The translations under genes and the position numbers were made by a program. 64,000 nucleotides of DNA, from the NCBI RefSeq assembly GCF_003201605.1, contig NZ_QJJR01000005.1, forward strand, positions 62,001 through 126,000. The letters run 5' to 3'. Origin of the DNA: Streptohalobacillus salinus (GTDB lineage Bacteria > Bacillota > Bacilli > Bacillales > Amphibacillaceae). The notes beneath the pieces are model-generated. The model saw only the letters and a program-made list of their open reading frames with translations, did not search any database and was not told the origin of the DNA. Positions 1 through 8,389 of the stretch are shown in pieces (position 1 is the first letter of the stretch; the number at the start of each line of letters is the position of its first letter).

Positions 1-357
1 ACCTCCAAATTCGCCATCTAAAACTTTTCTAATATGTGAGTGTGAGAACCAAGAACATGATGTATTTGTGGGTGATTCGTTTGGGAAGAAGAACATGTTG
101 TAGAGTGAGCTAACTGCAATAGGGGCTTTACTGGTGAAGTCACATAATAATTTAGCGCCATCATTTCTGGAAATCATTTCTTCTCCGTATGATTGGCATG
201 CTTCCTGCACTAATCGATGTGGTGGTTCCTCCACCGTGACTGTTGACTCATTTTCTTCATCATAAATCATCGTCTGCCACTTCCCATCAATTTCAACCGG
301 AATAAGTGCCATAGTCGAGTCAGAAAGAAGATACGTCTTATTTTTAATCAATGCCAT
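1..357 (-). CDS. comK: Competence transcription factor ComK, C-terminal part cut by window edge
   Basis: The first 119 codons read MALIKNKTYLLSDSTMALIP, then continue through a K-A-P-I-A-V segment, an FFFP segment and a W-F-S-H-S-H segment. These match the ComK core, where B. subtilis has KPPIMV, IFLFP and CGWISHVHV. ComK is the master activator of DNA-uptake genes and binds paired AT-rich boxes. The ATG at 357 has an AGAAGGGAA ribosome binding site about 10 bases upstream. The rest of the protein lies left of base 1, so intactness cannot be judged. Neighbouring lplJ and yhfI are also near comK in B. subtilis, which supports orthology. Moderately sure of the family. Confidence 0.75.
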   Translation of the reverse strand, partial: MALIKNKTYLLSDSTMALIPVEIDGKWQTMIYDEENESTVTVEEPPHRLVQEACQSYGEEMISRNDGAKLLCDFTSKAPIAVSSLYNMFFFPNESPTNTSCSWFSHSHIRKVLDGEFGG

Positions 358-477
358 TAACAACTTTCCCTTCTAAGAATATTATAGGATTAATTCCCTA
401 TTCTTTTACATTATACATAATTTCGAATAATAATCAAACTAAAATTCAGAATAATCTTAAAAACATTTCAATCGCAA

Positions 478-491
478 TGAAAGCGCTTTTT
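478..491. promoter_or_regulatory. cre-like operator (CcpA box)
   Basis: TGAAAGCGCTTTTT matches the CcpA operator consensus TGAAAGCGCTTTCA at 12 of 14 positions, with a perfect AAAGCGCTTT inverted repeat. It lies directly before the -10 element of the next gene. Binding there could affect transcription of the 534-986 gene. HprK and Crh, which provide CcpA co-repressor signalling, are encoded in this window. Confidence 0.45.
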
Positions 492-500
492 TGGTATAAT
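492..500 (+). promoter_or_regulatory. Extended -10 promoter for the DUF3939-like gene
   Basis: TGGTATAAT is a perfect -10 hexamer with the TGn extension, 33 bases before the ATG at 534. No good -35 is visible, as is usual for extended -10 promoters. Confidence 0.5.
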
Positions 501-533
501 CAGAATAGACCTAACTTGAAGGGTGGTAACACA

Positions 534-986
534 ATGTGGAAGCTATTTAAAAAGCCCAAAAACATTGAATATCCCGTTAAAGACATCTCAATGCATGAAT
601 TAAAACAAGCAATCAGACAGTATATAGATCAACTCCCCGATCACGTTCCACTGAGTACATTAATCAAAGACGATTTAAGTATAAATTATCAAGAATTAGC
701 CCCTTTTTTGAAAGGCATTCCAATTAAAACCTACTACATGTCTAAGGAAACTTATGATTTATTTGATGAAGATGAAAAACACCTTGCAGAAGATCATGAT
801 TATATTCAAAAAGCTGTTGATCAGTATATTGGACTTTCAAGTGAACTACCTGTCATACATGGAGACCCTTATTTGAAGGTGAGCTATCATAAATTAATGC
901 AACGTGGACTCATCAGTTATCGCCCCCATGCCGAATTTTTTATAAACGGAAAAGACCATCTAGTCACAACTACTCGACCTAAATAA
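534..986 (+). CDS. Conserved hypothetical protein, DUF3939-like
   Basis: A 150-residue soluble protein starting MWKLFKKPKN. The reading frame is open far upstream, but the ATG at 534 is chosen because GAAGGGTGG lies eight bases before it and a promoter sits at 492-500. The sequence (conserved-looking stretches YYMSKETYDLF and ELPVIHGDPYLKVSYHKL) resembles the DUF3939 family of Bacillaceae, recalled rather than searched. No signal peptide or membrane segment is seen. Function is unknown. It is transcribed away from comK and converges on lplJ. Confidence 0.65.
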   Translation: MWKLFKKPKNIEYPVKDISMHELKQAIRQYIDQLPDHVPLSTLIKDDLSINYQELAPFLKGIPIKTYYMSKETYDLFDEDEKHLAEDHDYIQKAVDQYIGLSSELPVIHGDPYLKVSYHKLMQRGLISYRPHAEFFINGKDHLVTTTRPK

Positions 987-1015
987 AAGACTTACAAGAT
1001 AAGTCTTGTAAGTCT
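981..1015 (-). terminator. Rho-independent terminator of lplJ
   Basis: AGACTTACAAG (988-998) pairs with CTTGTAAGTCT (1005-1015), an 11-bp stem with a 6-base loop. On the minus strand it is followed by TTTTATTT. It lies just past the lplJ stop. Confidence 0.75.
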
Positions 1016-1023
1016 CACGTCTG

Positions 1024-2019
1024 TTAATATACTAATTCAATCAGTTCTTCTTTTGAAATTTTCCCTAGATAATATGGTACGTCAACATCAGCTAAAGCAT
1101 CCTCTATCGACTCTCTTTGATACTTCGTATCAATCAATGCTTCTTCAATTACTTCAACATCACCAATGCCAAAGAAATCACCATAAATCTTGCAATTTTT
1201 AATAAAACCTTTTGATACATCTAAACGTACGTCTACCAATCCTGCAGGGAACTTGTGTGATTTTTGGATATCAAATTTCGGGGACTTGCCGAAGTTCCAA
1301 TCCCAATTTTGGTAACGTTTTTTAGATATTTCATGAATAGCTTTCCAATCTTCTTCGGTAAGTGGGTAACGAGGGATATTCTCCAAATTATCCACATTAA
1401 ATAGATGTTGTAAAAGATGCGCTTTAAATTGTTCCATCGTCATGTCTTCTTCTAGAAATTCAACAATATTAGCTACCCGACTACGAATAGATTTAATCCC
1501 TTTAGATTTAATTTTTTCGGCATTTACATTTAATGCAGATACGACATTTTCAATCTCTGAATCAAACATTAATGTTCCGTGACTAAACATACGCCCACGT
1601 GTGGTAAACTGTGCATTCCCAGAAATTTTTCGGCCATTGGCAAGTAAGTCATTCCGACCACTGAGTTCTGCTGGTACACCTAAGTCTTTTAGTGCTTCAA
1701 CAACTGGTTCAGTGAACTTCTGGAAATTGTGAAAACTATCGCCATCATCTTTCGTGATAAAACTAAAATTCAAATTTCCTTCATCGTGATAAACCGCGCC
1801 ACCACCAGAAAGACGGCGAACAACTTTAATATTATTTTCATCAACGTATTTAGTATTAATTTCTTCTACGGAATTTTGGTTACGTCCAATTATTATAGAA
1901 GGACGATTTATATAAAATAATAAATACGTATCTTCTTCACCAAAATTATTTAACACATACTCTTCAATCGCTAAGTTAATGTACGGATCTGTAATGCCTT
2001 CATTATCAATAAATTTCAT
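1024..2019 (-). CDS. lplJ: Lipoate--protein ligase
   Basis: A 331-residue cytoplasmic enzyme of the LplA/LplJ family, which activates lipoate with ATP and attaches it to lipoyl domains (such as GcvH and the E2 subunits of 2-oxoacid dehydrogenases). The family signature RRLSGGGAVYHDEGNLNFS is intact near residues 68-86, followed by GRNDLLANGRKISGNAQ with the conserved lysine. Length is normal for LplJ. The ATG has a GGAGG eight bases upstream. The gene follows an MBL hydrolase (yhfI-like) by 17 bases, the same pairing as yhfI-yhfJ in B. subtilis, so the two are probably co-transcribed. Confidence 0.92.
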   Translation of the reverse strand: MKFIDNEGITDPYINLAIEEYVLNNFGEEDTYLLFYINRPSIIIGRNQNSVEEINTKYVDENNIKVVRRLSGGGAVYHDEGNLNFSFITKDDGDSFHNFQKFTEPVVEALKDLGVPAELSGRNDLLANGRKISGNAQFTTRGRMFSHGTLMFDSEIENVVSALNVNAEKIKSKGIKSIRSRVANIVEFLEEDMTMEQFKAHLLQHLFNVDNLENIPRYPLTEEDWKAIHEISKKRYQNWDWNFGKSPKFDIQKSHKFPAGLVDVRLDVSKGFIKNCKIYGDFFGIGDVEVIEEALIDTKYQRESIEDALADVDVPYYLGKISKEELIELVY

Positions 2020-2036
2020 TTACATAGCCTCCACTT

Positions 2037-2768
2037 TTATAAATTCACTGTTAAACCGGATGAAGCAAGTACAACTTTTCCTGAATAGTATTTTTTTGCT
2101 TCTTCAACTAACTGCTTACGCTCACCAAAATGTGGATGATGGCTAAGGACAAGCGTTTTAACCCCAGCAGCACTAGCAATTGAGCCGCATTCCTGACTAT
2201 TCATATGGCCTGCTTTCATGCCATCTTGACCTTCATAGAAGTTACAATCTGTTACTAACAGATCTGCTTTTTCGCTAAAAGTCTGAAACTCTTCTTTAAA
2301 GCTTGAATCGGCTGTGTAAACAAAGGTATGCTCTCCATCAGTGATTCGCATCGCAAAACAGCGTACGGGATGATCAGTTTCCATAAAGGTAATCGTAAAA
2401 GGACCCATCATAAGCGTTTGATTCGGATCATAGCGTCGACCATCCGTAAATTCATGTGAAAGTTTATCAAAGGCCGCTTCATCATAAGGATGTCCGTAAA
2501 TCGGTAAGCGCTTATTACCATTCCTAATGCCATTTTGCACAAGCATTTGATACTGCAATACACCTACATCGGCAATATGATCTTGGTGATAATGCGAAAT
2601 GATAACCGCATCAAGATCGTATGGATCTGTATATTTTGGTAGTTGACCTAACGCGCCACTGCCACTATCAACCAACAACTTAAAACCATCTTTCTCAACT
2701 AAATAACTAGATGTTGCTTCATCTTGTTCAGGATAAGCACCCCAAAAACCAATAACTGTAATCTTCAC
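2037..2768 (-). CDS. Metallo-beta-lactamase-fold hydrolase, YhfI-like
   Basis: A 243-residue protein with the metal-binding motif SHYHQDHIAD (HxHxDH) near residues 59-68, plus later metal ligands in the D-H-P, TADSS and SHHPHFG segments. This places it in the RNase Z/YhfI branch of the MBL-fold hydrolases. The substrate is unknown. The start is GTG, with AGGAGG seven bases upstream. It lies directly upstream of lplJ, as in B. subtilis. Sure of the fold, not of the reaction. Confidence 0.85.
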   Translation of the reverse strand: MKITVIGFWGAYPEQDEATSSYLVEKDGFKLLVDSGSGALGQLPKYTDPYDLDAVIISHYHQDHIADVGVLQYQMLVQNGIRNGNKRLPIYGHPYDEAAFDKLSHEFTDGRRYDPNQTLMMGPFTITFMETDHPVRCFAMRITDGEHTFVYTADSSFKEEFQTFSEKADLLVTDCNFYEGQDGMKAGHMNSQECGSIASAAGVKTLVLSHHPHFGERKQLVEEAKKYYSGKVVLASSGLTVNL

Positions 2769-2834
2769 ACATACCCCTCCTTAGTTTGGTAATAGTTTAA
2801 CATATTTCAAGAGAAGACACAGCATCTTCCAACG

Positions 2835-5063
2835 CTAATCAAAGAGCGATAACATCGCCACATTTGAACGTTCGCCAGCTTCATTTGTTAAAGGATTAAA
2901 CGGTTCAACATAGAAACGTGTCATCTGTAGAATTGATGGACGATTTATCGTATAACTCCCTTTTCCCTCTGTTTGACCTACTAAACGTGTACCTTCTTCA
3001 GTCACTTGATATATCCGATAAATAATCCGGTCATCATCGCTAATCGACCATGTTAACTCTGCTTGAAAGAGATTAAAACCACCCAAGCTAAAATCAACGG
3101 ATAAATCTTGAATCCGGGGCAGTTCAATTGGTTCAGGCAGATCCTCAACACCTTGTGGTTTTACGAATTCTACACCAAAAGGATTTATTTCATTTACACG
3201 TGTTAAAATACCTTTTGTTAGTTCCGTTGCTTGACTACTTCCTGCCGTTAAATAGTGGGCATCATCACTGCGATCATAGCCAATCCACGTTGCTGTTACA
3301 AGCTCCGGTGTTAAACCAACAAACCATGCATCTTTTGCTTGTCCAGCCACAACTGGATGTTGTGTTGTTCCGGTCTTGCCTGCAAGTGCGCCAGAATATT
3401 CACCGACTGAACCCGTTCCTTCACTGACGACTCGCTCTAACATTTCTAAAGTATACCATGTTGACTGTGCACTAAATACATTCGTTGAATCACTATCGAC
3501 TGTGTCAATTTGCTTCCCGTTTCTGTCCACTAGTTTCTCAATAGTCATTGCTTTGTTGAAACTTCCTTCGTTTAAATACACACTGTATGCATTAGCAACA
3601 TCAATTGGTGTATACCCTTCGGTTAAGCCGCCAAGAGCAATTGCCAGCCCGTCATCAGGCAGTGACAAGTGCATGCGACTCAAATACTGTTTACTCTTTT
3701 CAATCCCGAGCTGATTCAATAACCAAACCGCTGAGGTGTTTTTAGATTGTGTGAGTGCTTCAACCATTGAAACTTCACCCTGATACTCACCATTTGCATT
3801 TCGAACAGTATAGCCTTCAATAGCCCCTTGTTCATCCCATAACAGACTGTATGGGTGGAAACCTTCTTCGAGCGCAGGTGTGTATACTGCTAGCGGTTTA
3901 ATCACCGATCCTGGTTGCCGCCGCGTTAAGGCTTGATGTGTTTCACCAATGGTATAATCACGACCGCCAACGATTGCTTTTACTTTAGCCTCGCTCGGTT
4001 CAAGCATTACAACACTAGCTTCAATCGCATCGTTTGATCCTTTGAAATACGATGCCTTTTGAACTTCTTGATAAGCTGTTTGTTGCATTGTTTCATCCAT
4101 GTGTACCGTGATGGTATAGCCGCCACGCTGTAACTCACTGCGAGTAATATTGTAGCGTGCTTCTACCTCTCTAATCACTACTTCTAAATAGTCATCTAAG
4201 TAGGGCGCAATAGCCGTTGGCTGTGTCTGCACACCCAGACTTTTCCCTTCTAAACGCAATAACTCTTCGGTATCAAGATAACCAACTCGCGCCAATTGAC
4301 CAAGGACAACATTGCGGCGAGCAAGTGCTCGCGTCTCATCAATATAGGGCGAATAAAGATTCGGTCCTTTAATCATTCCGGCAAGCATTGCACCTTCGGT
4401 GATTGATAGCTCCTCAACATCCTTACCAAAAAAGTAGTTGCTTGCTGTCCCAACGCCATGAATACCGTGCGCAAAATAAATTTCATTTAAATACAGCGCA
4501 AGTAATTCATCTTTGGTATAGTTTCGCTCTAAATATAGGCTTGCCATGACTTCTTTTGTCTTCCGCATCCAGGACTGCGTTTGATCAAGAAATAGATTTT
4601 TACTTAACTGTTGCGTAATCGTGCTTGCCCCTTCAACTTTATCAAGGGCTATGATATCTCGGTAGACAGCTCGTAAGACTGAACGGAAATCCACACCTGC
4701 ATGGTCATAAAAACGTTCATCTTCGGTCGCTAAAAAGGCTGTCACAACATGGTCTGGGATGTCATCTAACGACACCAACATTCGGTTCTCGGTATACAAT
4801 CTACCTGCGAATGCTCCTTCTTCTGTCACAACCGTAGTTGTTGCAGGAAGAACCATATCACGCTCGTTTACGACTAAGCCTCCACCATATATAATGAGAC
4901 TAAAACCAATCACACTCAAGAGTGTAATCGACATCAACATGACAAATAACCACTTTAGCCATGTATGCTTTATTAATGCACTGAAGCCTTGTCGCATGTA
5001 TTTATTTTGCTTACTTAACCACTGATTGATTTGCTTCATTACTGTGTTAACTTTCTTTTGCAT
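2835..5063 (-). CDS. Bifunctional class A penicillin-binding protein (PbpF/PBP1A type)
   Basis: A 742-residue membrane-anchored peptidoglycan synthase. One N-terminal transmembrane segment (about residues 32-58) precedes a glycosyltransferase domain with EDERFYDHAGVD and GASTITQQLSKNLFL. The transpeptidase domain follows with SVIK (nucleophile serine), SKN and KTGTT boxes. A fibronectin-like tail ends the protein. All catalytic motifs are present, so it should polymerise and cross-link glycan strands. An in-frame ATG exists 36 bases upstream, but GGGGTGGAG sits right before the ATG at 5063, so that start is preferred. B. subtilis pbpF lies in the same chromosome region, but the exact paralogue is not certain. 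Confidence 0.9.
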   Translation of the reverse strand: MQKKVNTVMKQINQWLSKQNKYMRQGFSALIKHTWLKWLFVMLMSITLLSVIGFSLIIYGGGLVVNERDMVLPATTTVVTEEGAFAGRLYTENRMLVSLDDIPDHVVTAFLATEDERFYDHAGVDFRSVLRAVYRDIIALDKVEGASTITQQLSKNLFLDQTQSWMRKTKEVMASLYLERNYTKDELLALYLNEIYFAHGIHGVGTASNYFFGKDVEELSITEGAMLAGMIKGPNLYSPYIDETRALARRNVVLGQLARVGYLDTEELLRLEGKSLGVQTQPTAIAPYLDDYLEVVIREVEARYNITRSELQRGGYTITVHMDETMQQTAYQEVQKASYFKGSNDAIEASVVMLEPSEAKVKAIVGGRDYTIGETHQALTRRQPGSVIKPLAVYTPALEEGFHPYSLLWDEQGAIEGYTVRNANGEYQGEVSMVEALTQSKNTSAVWLLNQLGIEKSKQYLSRMHLSLPDDGLAIALGGLTEGYTPIDVANAYSVYLNEGSFNKAMTIEKLVDRNGKQIDTVDSDSTNVFSAQSTWYTLEMLERVVSEGTGSVGEYSGALAGKTGTTQHPVVAGQAKDAWFVGLTPELVTATWIGYDRSDDAHYLTAGSSQATELTKGILTRVNEINPFGVEFVKPQGVEDLPEPIELPRIQDLSVDFSLGGFNLFQAELTWSISDDDRIIYRIYQVTEEGTRLVGQTEGKGSYTINRPSILQMTRFYVEPFNPLTNEAGERSNVAMLSLFD

Positions 5064-5161
5064 AACTCCACCCCAATTCAAACCAACATACGTTGACATT
5101 ACTACTTATTATACGGGAGTCAAGTGAAAAGAAAAAGTTAAAAGTCTTTACTTTAGATCCG

Positions 5162-5908
5162 TTATGACACCTGCTCAATTCGAACCGAACCTGCTTTTAA
5201 TTTAATGTTGATGGTTAATTTCTGCTCAGCGTCACCAAAATCACTTGATTCATAAGACAGCTTACGATTTACCCCTTCGGTGTGTTGGTCAGCAACATGA
5301 ATTTCTCCTGCCTTCACATCTACTTCCGCTTTAAACGCCAAGTCTTTAGGCATGATAAAATACACCTCACCAGCTAGACCTTCAATCGTTATCGGAATAT
5401 TTTCGTTTGGCATCACGGCCTTAGTGAAGTCGTAATGATGTTCACCGACTGCTTGCCAGATTTGGATGGGTTTCACATTCCAACTGCCTTTAAATGTTGT
5501 CTCACCAAGGTCCGCATCGGTTTGATGAAATCGATAATTATTCATGTTCTTATGATGATAACGCTTCTTATAACGTTTGGTGAACCCAAGTGCACCAAAG
5601 CCCAAAAAGATTAACAGCAGTGGCCATAGTTTGTAGACATCTAAGAAGCCAAAGCGAATATAACCGATTTCACCGGCCACTAATGCACTCCCAAAGACAA
5701 CTAAAAAAATCGGCACACTAAAGCCATTAAATCCTTTAAAGGCTTTGATTAGCCAATGAACACCTAAAACAATAAAAAAGATTGCATACGCATAAGGCCA
5801 CCAACGATCTAAATCAAACGTAAGTACATTCAAGTTAACGAGTAACATCACGATACCCAGTCCAATTAACACCAAAGCAATTAATGATTTAAACAGGCTA
5901 TTTTTCAT
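5162..5908 (-). CDS. LiaF-like cell-envelope stress protein
   Basis: A 248-residue protein with four to five hydrophobic N-terminal segments (roughly residues 8-30, 35-55, 62-80 and 93-108), a basic HHK-rich linker, and a C-terminal beta-rich domain typical of LiaF/DUF2154. LiaF restrains the LiaRS two-component system in Firmicutes and senses lipid II-active antibiotics. No histidine kinase or response regulator is adjacent, which is unusual for a liaF gene. The start ATG has AAGGATG eight bases upstream. Family call good; role without LiaRS unknown. Confidence 0.75.
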   Translation of the reverse strand: MKNSLFKSLIALVLIGLGIVMLLVNLNVLTFDLDRWWPYAYAIFFIVLGVHWLIKAFKGFNGFSVPIFLVVFGSALVAGEIGYIRFGFLDVYKLWPLLLIFLGFGALGFTKRYKKRYHHKNMNNYRFHQTDADLGETTFKGSWNVKPIQIWQAVGEHHYDFTKAVMPNENIPITIEGLAGEVYFIMPKDLAFKAEVDVKAGEIHVADQHTEGVNRKLSYESSDFGDAEQKLTINIKLKAGSVRIEQVS

Positions 5909-6192
5909 TCATGTCACATCCTTCATTTATAATTTTTCTCTTTCTAGTATACCCGAGATTTGGGGGAATTATACACAAAGATGGTGAAGGGTTGCTGTAC
6001 GTTTCTTACTAAATGCAGCATCTATCGTGAAGGTTCTGATTAAACACCTGTAGCCTCAAAAATAATTTAATCTTAAGTACACTGAAATGCTTGACGTAAA
6101 CATTCCAATCCTACCTGGTTATGTTTAATTTCAAACTCTATTATCCACGTTTTATTTTCATAAACGACCACATAACTCTTCCTTTATAATCT

Positions 6193-6495
6193 TTATTCAC
6201 TTTTGTTTGTTGAATTTTTCTTTAATGACTTTTGTTTATTCACTCGATATAAGAGACGTGCCATTAATGTAAGCGCGAGAGCAAACAAGAAATATGGCGG
6301 ATTTTCATTATGAATAAGAGAAAATAAGAACAATATGGGGAATGCTATACTAAAAGGGATTAGCATACTTAATTCCTTAGAAAGGTTGAACTTTTTATAA
6401 AGCACTAAATAGCTAATGATAGCGGTTAGCGTCACTGTAATAACTCCAATTATGACTTTAACTAAATCTGATTCAAACATATAAGCTTGAGCCAT
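6193..6495 (-). CDS. Small hypothetical membrane protein
   Basis: A 100-residue protein with three predicted transmembrane segments (about residues 11-33, 40-60 and 66-84) and a lysine/asparagine-rich tail. AAAGGGGGATGG before the ATG is a strong ribosome binding site, so the gene is likely real. I do not recognise a family. It stands alone, between the LiaF-like gene and a region with a probable plasmid-gene relic, and may be accessory DNA. Confidence 0.55.
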   Translation of the reverse strand: MAQAYMFESDLVKVIIGVITVTLTAIISYLVLYKKFNLSKELSMLIPFSIAFPILFLFSLIHNENPPYFLFALALTLMARLLYRVNKQKSLKKNSTNKSE

Positions 6496-6625
6496 TAATA
6501 TCCATCCCCCTTTCGACTAGACAGAGTTATCATCTATAATGAATTCACAACTAGATAATCTCCGTGTATCATAGGTTTCGAAACTTGGGAATAAATCCCT
6601 CTTTATAATGATGTCATTTATCGTG

Positions 6626-6778
6626 ACTTTATAACGAGCTATCTATCGCTAAGACGAATCGTGGTTTACCTCTAAATCAAATGCAATTATTAGCTTATGC
6701 TATTCTTTTAACACAAAAAGACGGGAAAACAGAATTTCATAAAAATAAACTTGAAGAACAATTTAATATTTCAAAATA
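6626..6778 (+). pseudogene. Possible relic of a Rep_3-type plasmid replication initiator
   Basis: A 50-codon open frame without a start codon or ribosome binding site encodes NELSIAKTNRGLPLNQMQLL, then AYAILLTQKDGKTEFHKNKL and EEQFNISK before a stop. The pattern (short helix, LNQMQLLAYAI, TEFHK..LEEQFNI) recalls the N-terminal winged-helix region of Rep_3/RepB initiators of Gram-positive plasmids. The rest of the protein is absent. This is pattern recall without a database search, so chance similarity is possible. Confidence 0.35.
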
Positions 6779-6840
6779 AAAAAGTTATAAACTTTATATT
6801 TCTTGAAACGGTATGAGAAATGAAGTGACAGTGGTATTCG

Positions 6841-6849
6841 TGTTATAAT
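6841..6849 (+). promoter_or_regulatory. Extended -10 promoter for the amidohydrolase gene
   Basis: TGTTATAAT is a perfect -10 with a TGn extension, 56 bases before the ATG at 6905. GTGACA occurs upstream at 6825-6830 but with only 13 bases between, too short for a normal -35. Confidence 0.5.
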
Positions 6850-6904
6850 ATGAACAACATAACATTTAATGTAAATATATTCTATTTGTGAAGGGGTTTT
6901 TTTA

Positions 6905-8083
6905 ATGATTGAACAATTACTTTCAGCGGTTGATCAAGCTTATGATGAAATGGTTGAGATTCGCCGCTTTCTTCATCAACACCCAGAACTGTCATTTAAA
7001 GAAGAACAGACGCAAAAGTATATCGCCGACTATTATCAGCGATTAAATATTACGCATCAGACCCACGTAGGTGGCTATGGTGTTGTTGCAACGATTGAAG
7101 GTGCTGGAAACGGGCCACACCTTGCTTTTCGTGCGGATTTTGATGCGTTACCGATTCAAGACCAAAAGGCTGTTGATTACCGATCGACAGTAGCGGGTGT
7201 CATGCACGCCTGTGGTCACGATGGTCATACGGCAATCTTATTAGTAACAGCAAAAATCTTGCATCAACATAAACATGCTTTCAACGGAAAAATCACGTTC
7301 ATTCACCAGCCAGCAGAAGAACTTGCACCAGGCGGTGCAAAACCGATGATAGAAGCGGGTTGTCTAACTAATGTTGACTACGTTTTCGGTACGCACCTCT
7401 GGTCTGGTCTCCCCGTCGGGACCGTGCATACATCGAAAGAAGCATTCATGGCTGGTGCTGACCGCTTCGAGATAACCATTAATGGTGTCGGTGGGCACGG
7501 CGCGATGCCTCAAGAAACAAAAGATGCTACCGTTATTGGCGCTGCCCTGATTAGTCAGCTCCAACAAATTGTTAGTCGGCGCCTCAACCCAATTGATACA
7601 GCTGTCCTTACCGTCGGCACCTTCCACTCTGGGAGTGCCTTCAATGTTATTAGTGGTGAAGCAAAGCTCGAGGGAACGGTTCGTACCTTTAACGATGATG
7701 TGCAAAGGAAAATCATTTCCGAAATGGAAGCAATTATCGCCGGGATGGATAAAAGTTACGGGGTGACAACAACGTTTAATTACACCACTGGCTATCCACC
7801 CGTAATTAATCATCCAAATGAAGCAGCAACTGCGATTGCTTGTGCTAAAAAAGTCGACACGGTAACGGATGCACGTTTCACGACACCAACAATGACTGGT
7901 GAAGATTTTAGTTATTATCTCCATGAAAAACCTGGTGCGTTTTTCTTTACAGGTGCTCAAATCGAAAATAACTTTTATCCACATCATCATCCTCGCTTTG
8001 ATTTTGATGAACGAGCGATGTCAATTGCGGCGAAAACATTTATGCAGTTAGTCGATCATTATTTAATGAGTACCCATGCTTAA
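6905..8083 (+). CDS. M20 family amidohydrolase, YhaA-like
   Basis: A 392-residue cytoplasmic metal-dependent amidohydrolase of the M20D/HipO-like group, which removes acyl groups from N-acylated amino acids or related amides. Metal ligands are visible in HACGHDGHT (about residues 102-110) and PAEELAPGG, with GGVGGHGAMP-type dimerisation-domain residues (NGVGGHGAMPQ) and a closing HHHPRFDFDE near the C terminus. Length and motif order are normal. GAAGGGG precedes the ATG. B. subtilis yhaA sits at the end of the ecs cluster, as here, supporting YhaA orthology. The physiological substrate cannot be read from the sequence. Confidence 0.88.
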   Translation: MIEQLLSAVDQAYDEMVEIRRFLHQHPELSFKEEQTQKYIADYYQRLNITHQTHVGGYGVVATIEGAGNGPHLAFRADFDALPIQDQKAVDYRSTVAGVMHACGHDGHTAILLVTAKILHQHKHAFNGKITFIHQPAEELAPGGAKPMIEAGCLTNVDYVFGTHLWSGLPVGTVHTSKEAFMAGADRFEITINGVGGHGAMPQETKDATVIGAALISQLQQIVSRRLNPIDTAVLTVGTFHSGSAFNVISGEAKLEGTVRTFNDDVQRKIISEMEAIIAGMDKSYGVTTTFNYTTGYPPVINHPNEAATAIACAKKVDTVTDARFTTPTMTGEDFSYYLHEKPGAFFFTGAQIENNFYPHHHPRFDFDERAMSIAAKTFMQLVDHYLMSTHA

Positions 8084-8389
8084 TAGGTTCATAAGGTGAA
8101 CGTAAGATCACTTTGTAAGCAGTCGTTGTACTAAACCTCCTCACGAACAAATTTGGTGAATGACGAGGTGCTTGTATCACTTCCTCTAAAGCTATCTTAT
8201 GTAAAAAGTTGCACAGCGATCTATTTTGCAGATACTCTACGAGGGCCACTTACAACGGCATACCAAAAGACCCACTGCTTCATGCAATGGGTCTTTTTGT
8301 TACGAAATAGCTACCTGACTGGCAACTTTCAGCAGGCAATCCATGCTAAATCATTACTATTTGTTATTATTGTATGTCTTCAATATCCC
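8084..8389. other. Intergenic stretch between convergent genes
   Basis: About 300 bases. No reading frame here has a ribosome binding site or a recognisable product. The only clear element is the terminator hairpin at 8265-8298. In B. subtilis ecsC would occupy this place; no trace of it was seen. Confidence 0.5.
8265..8298. terminator. Bidirectional terminator between yhaA-like gene and ecsB
   Basis: AAAGACCCA (8266-8274) pairs with TGGGTCTTT (8288-8296). A T run follows on the plus strand and TCTTTTGG on the minus strand, so it can serve both converging genes. Confidence 0.75.

Larger units (their letters stand above)
6496..6904. other. Non-coding stretch with plasmid-gene relic and yhaA promoter
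   Basis: About 410 bases with no intact gene. The middle holds a short reading frame resembling part of a plasmid replication protein (separate entry). The right end holds an extended -10 element, TGTTATAAT at 6841-6849, and a GAAGGGG ribosome binding site for the next gene. Confidence 0.5.

Noticed and set aside
7364-7990. Long antisense frame of 208 codons inside the amidohydrolase gene
   Set aside because: It lies wholly opposite a gene with intact catalytic motifs, has no ribosome binding site, and its composition is that of a shadow frame.
8040-8249. 69-codon minus-strand frame downstream of the amidohydrolase gene
   Set aside because: It overlaps the end of the amidohydrolase gene antisense, has no ribosome binding site, and its sequence resembles nothing known.
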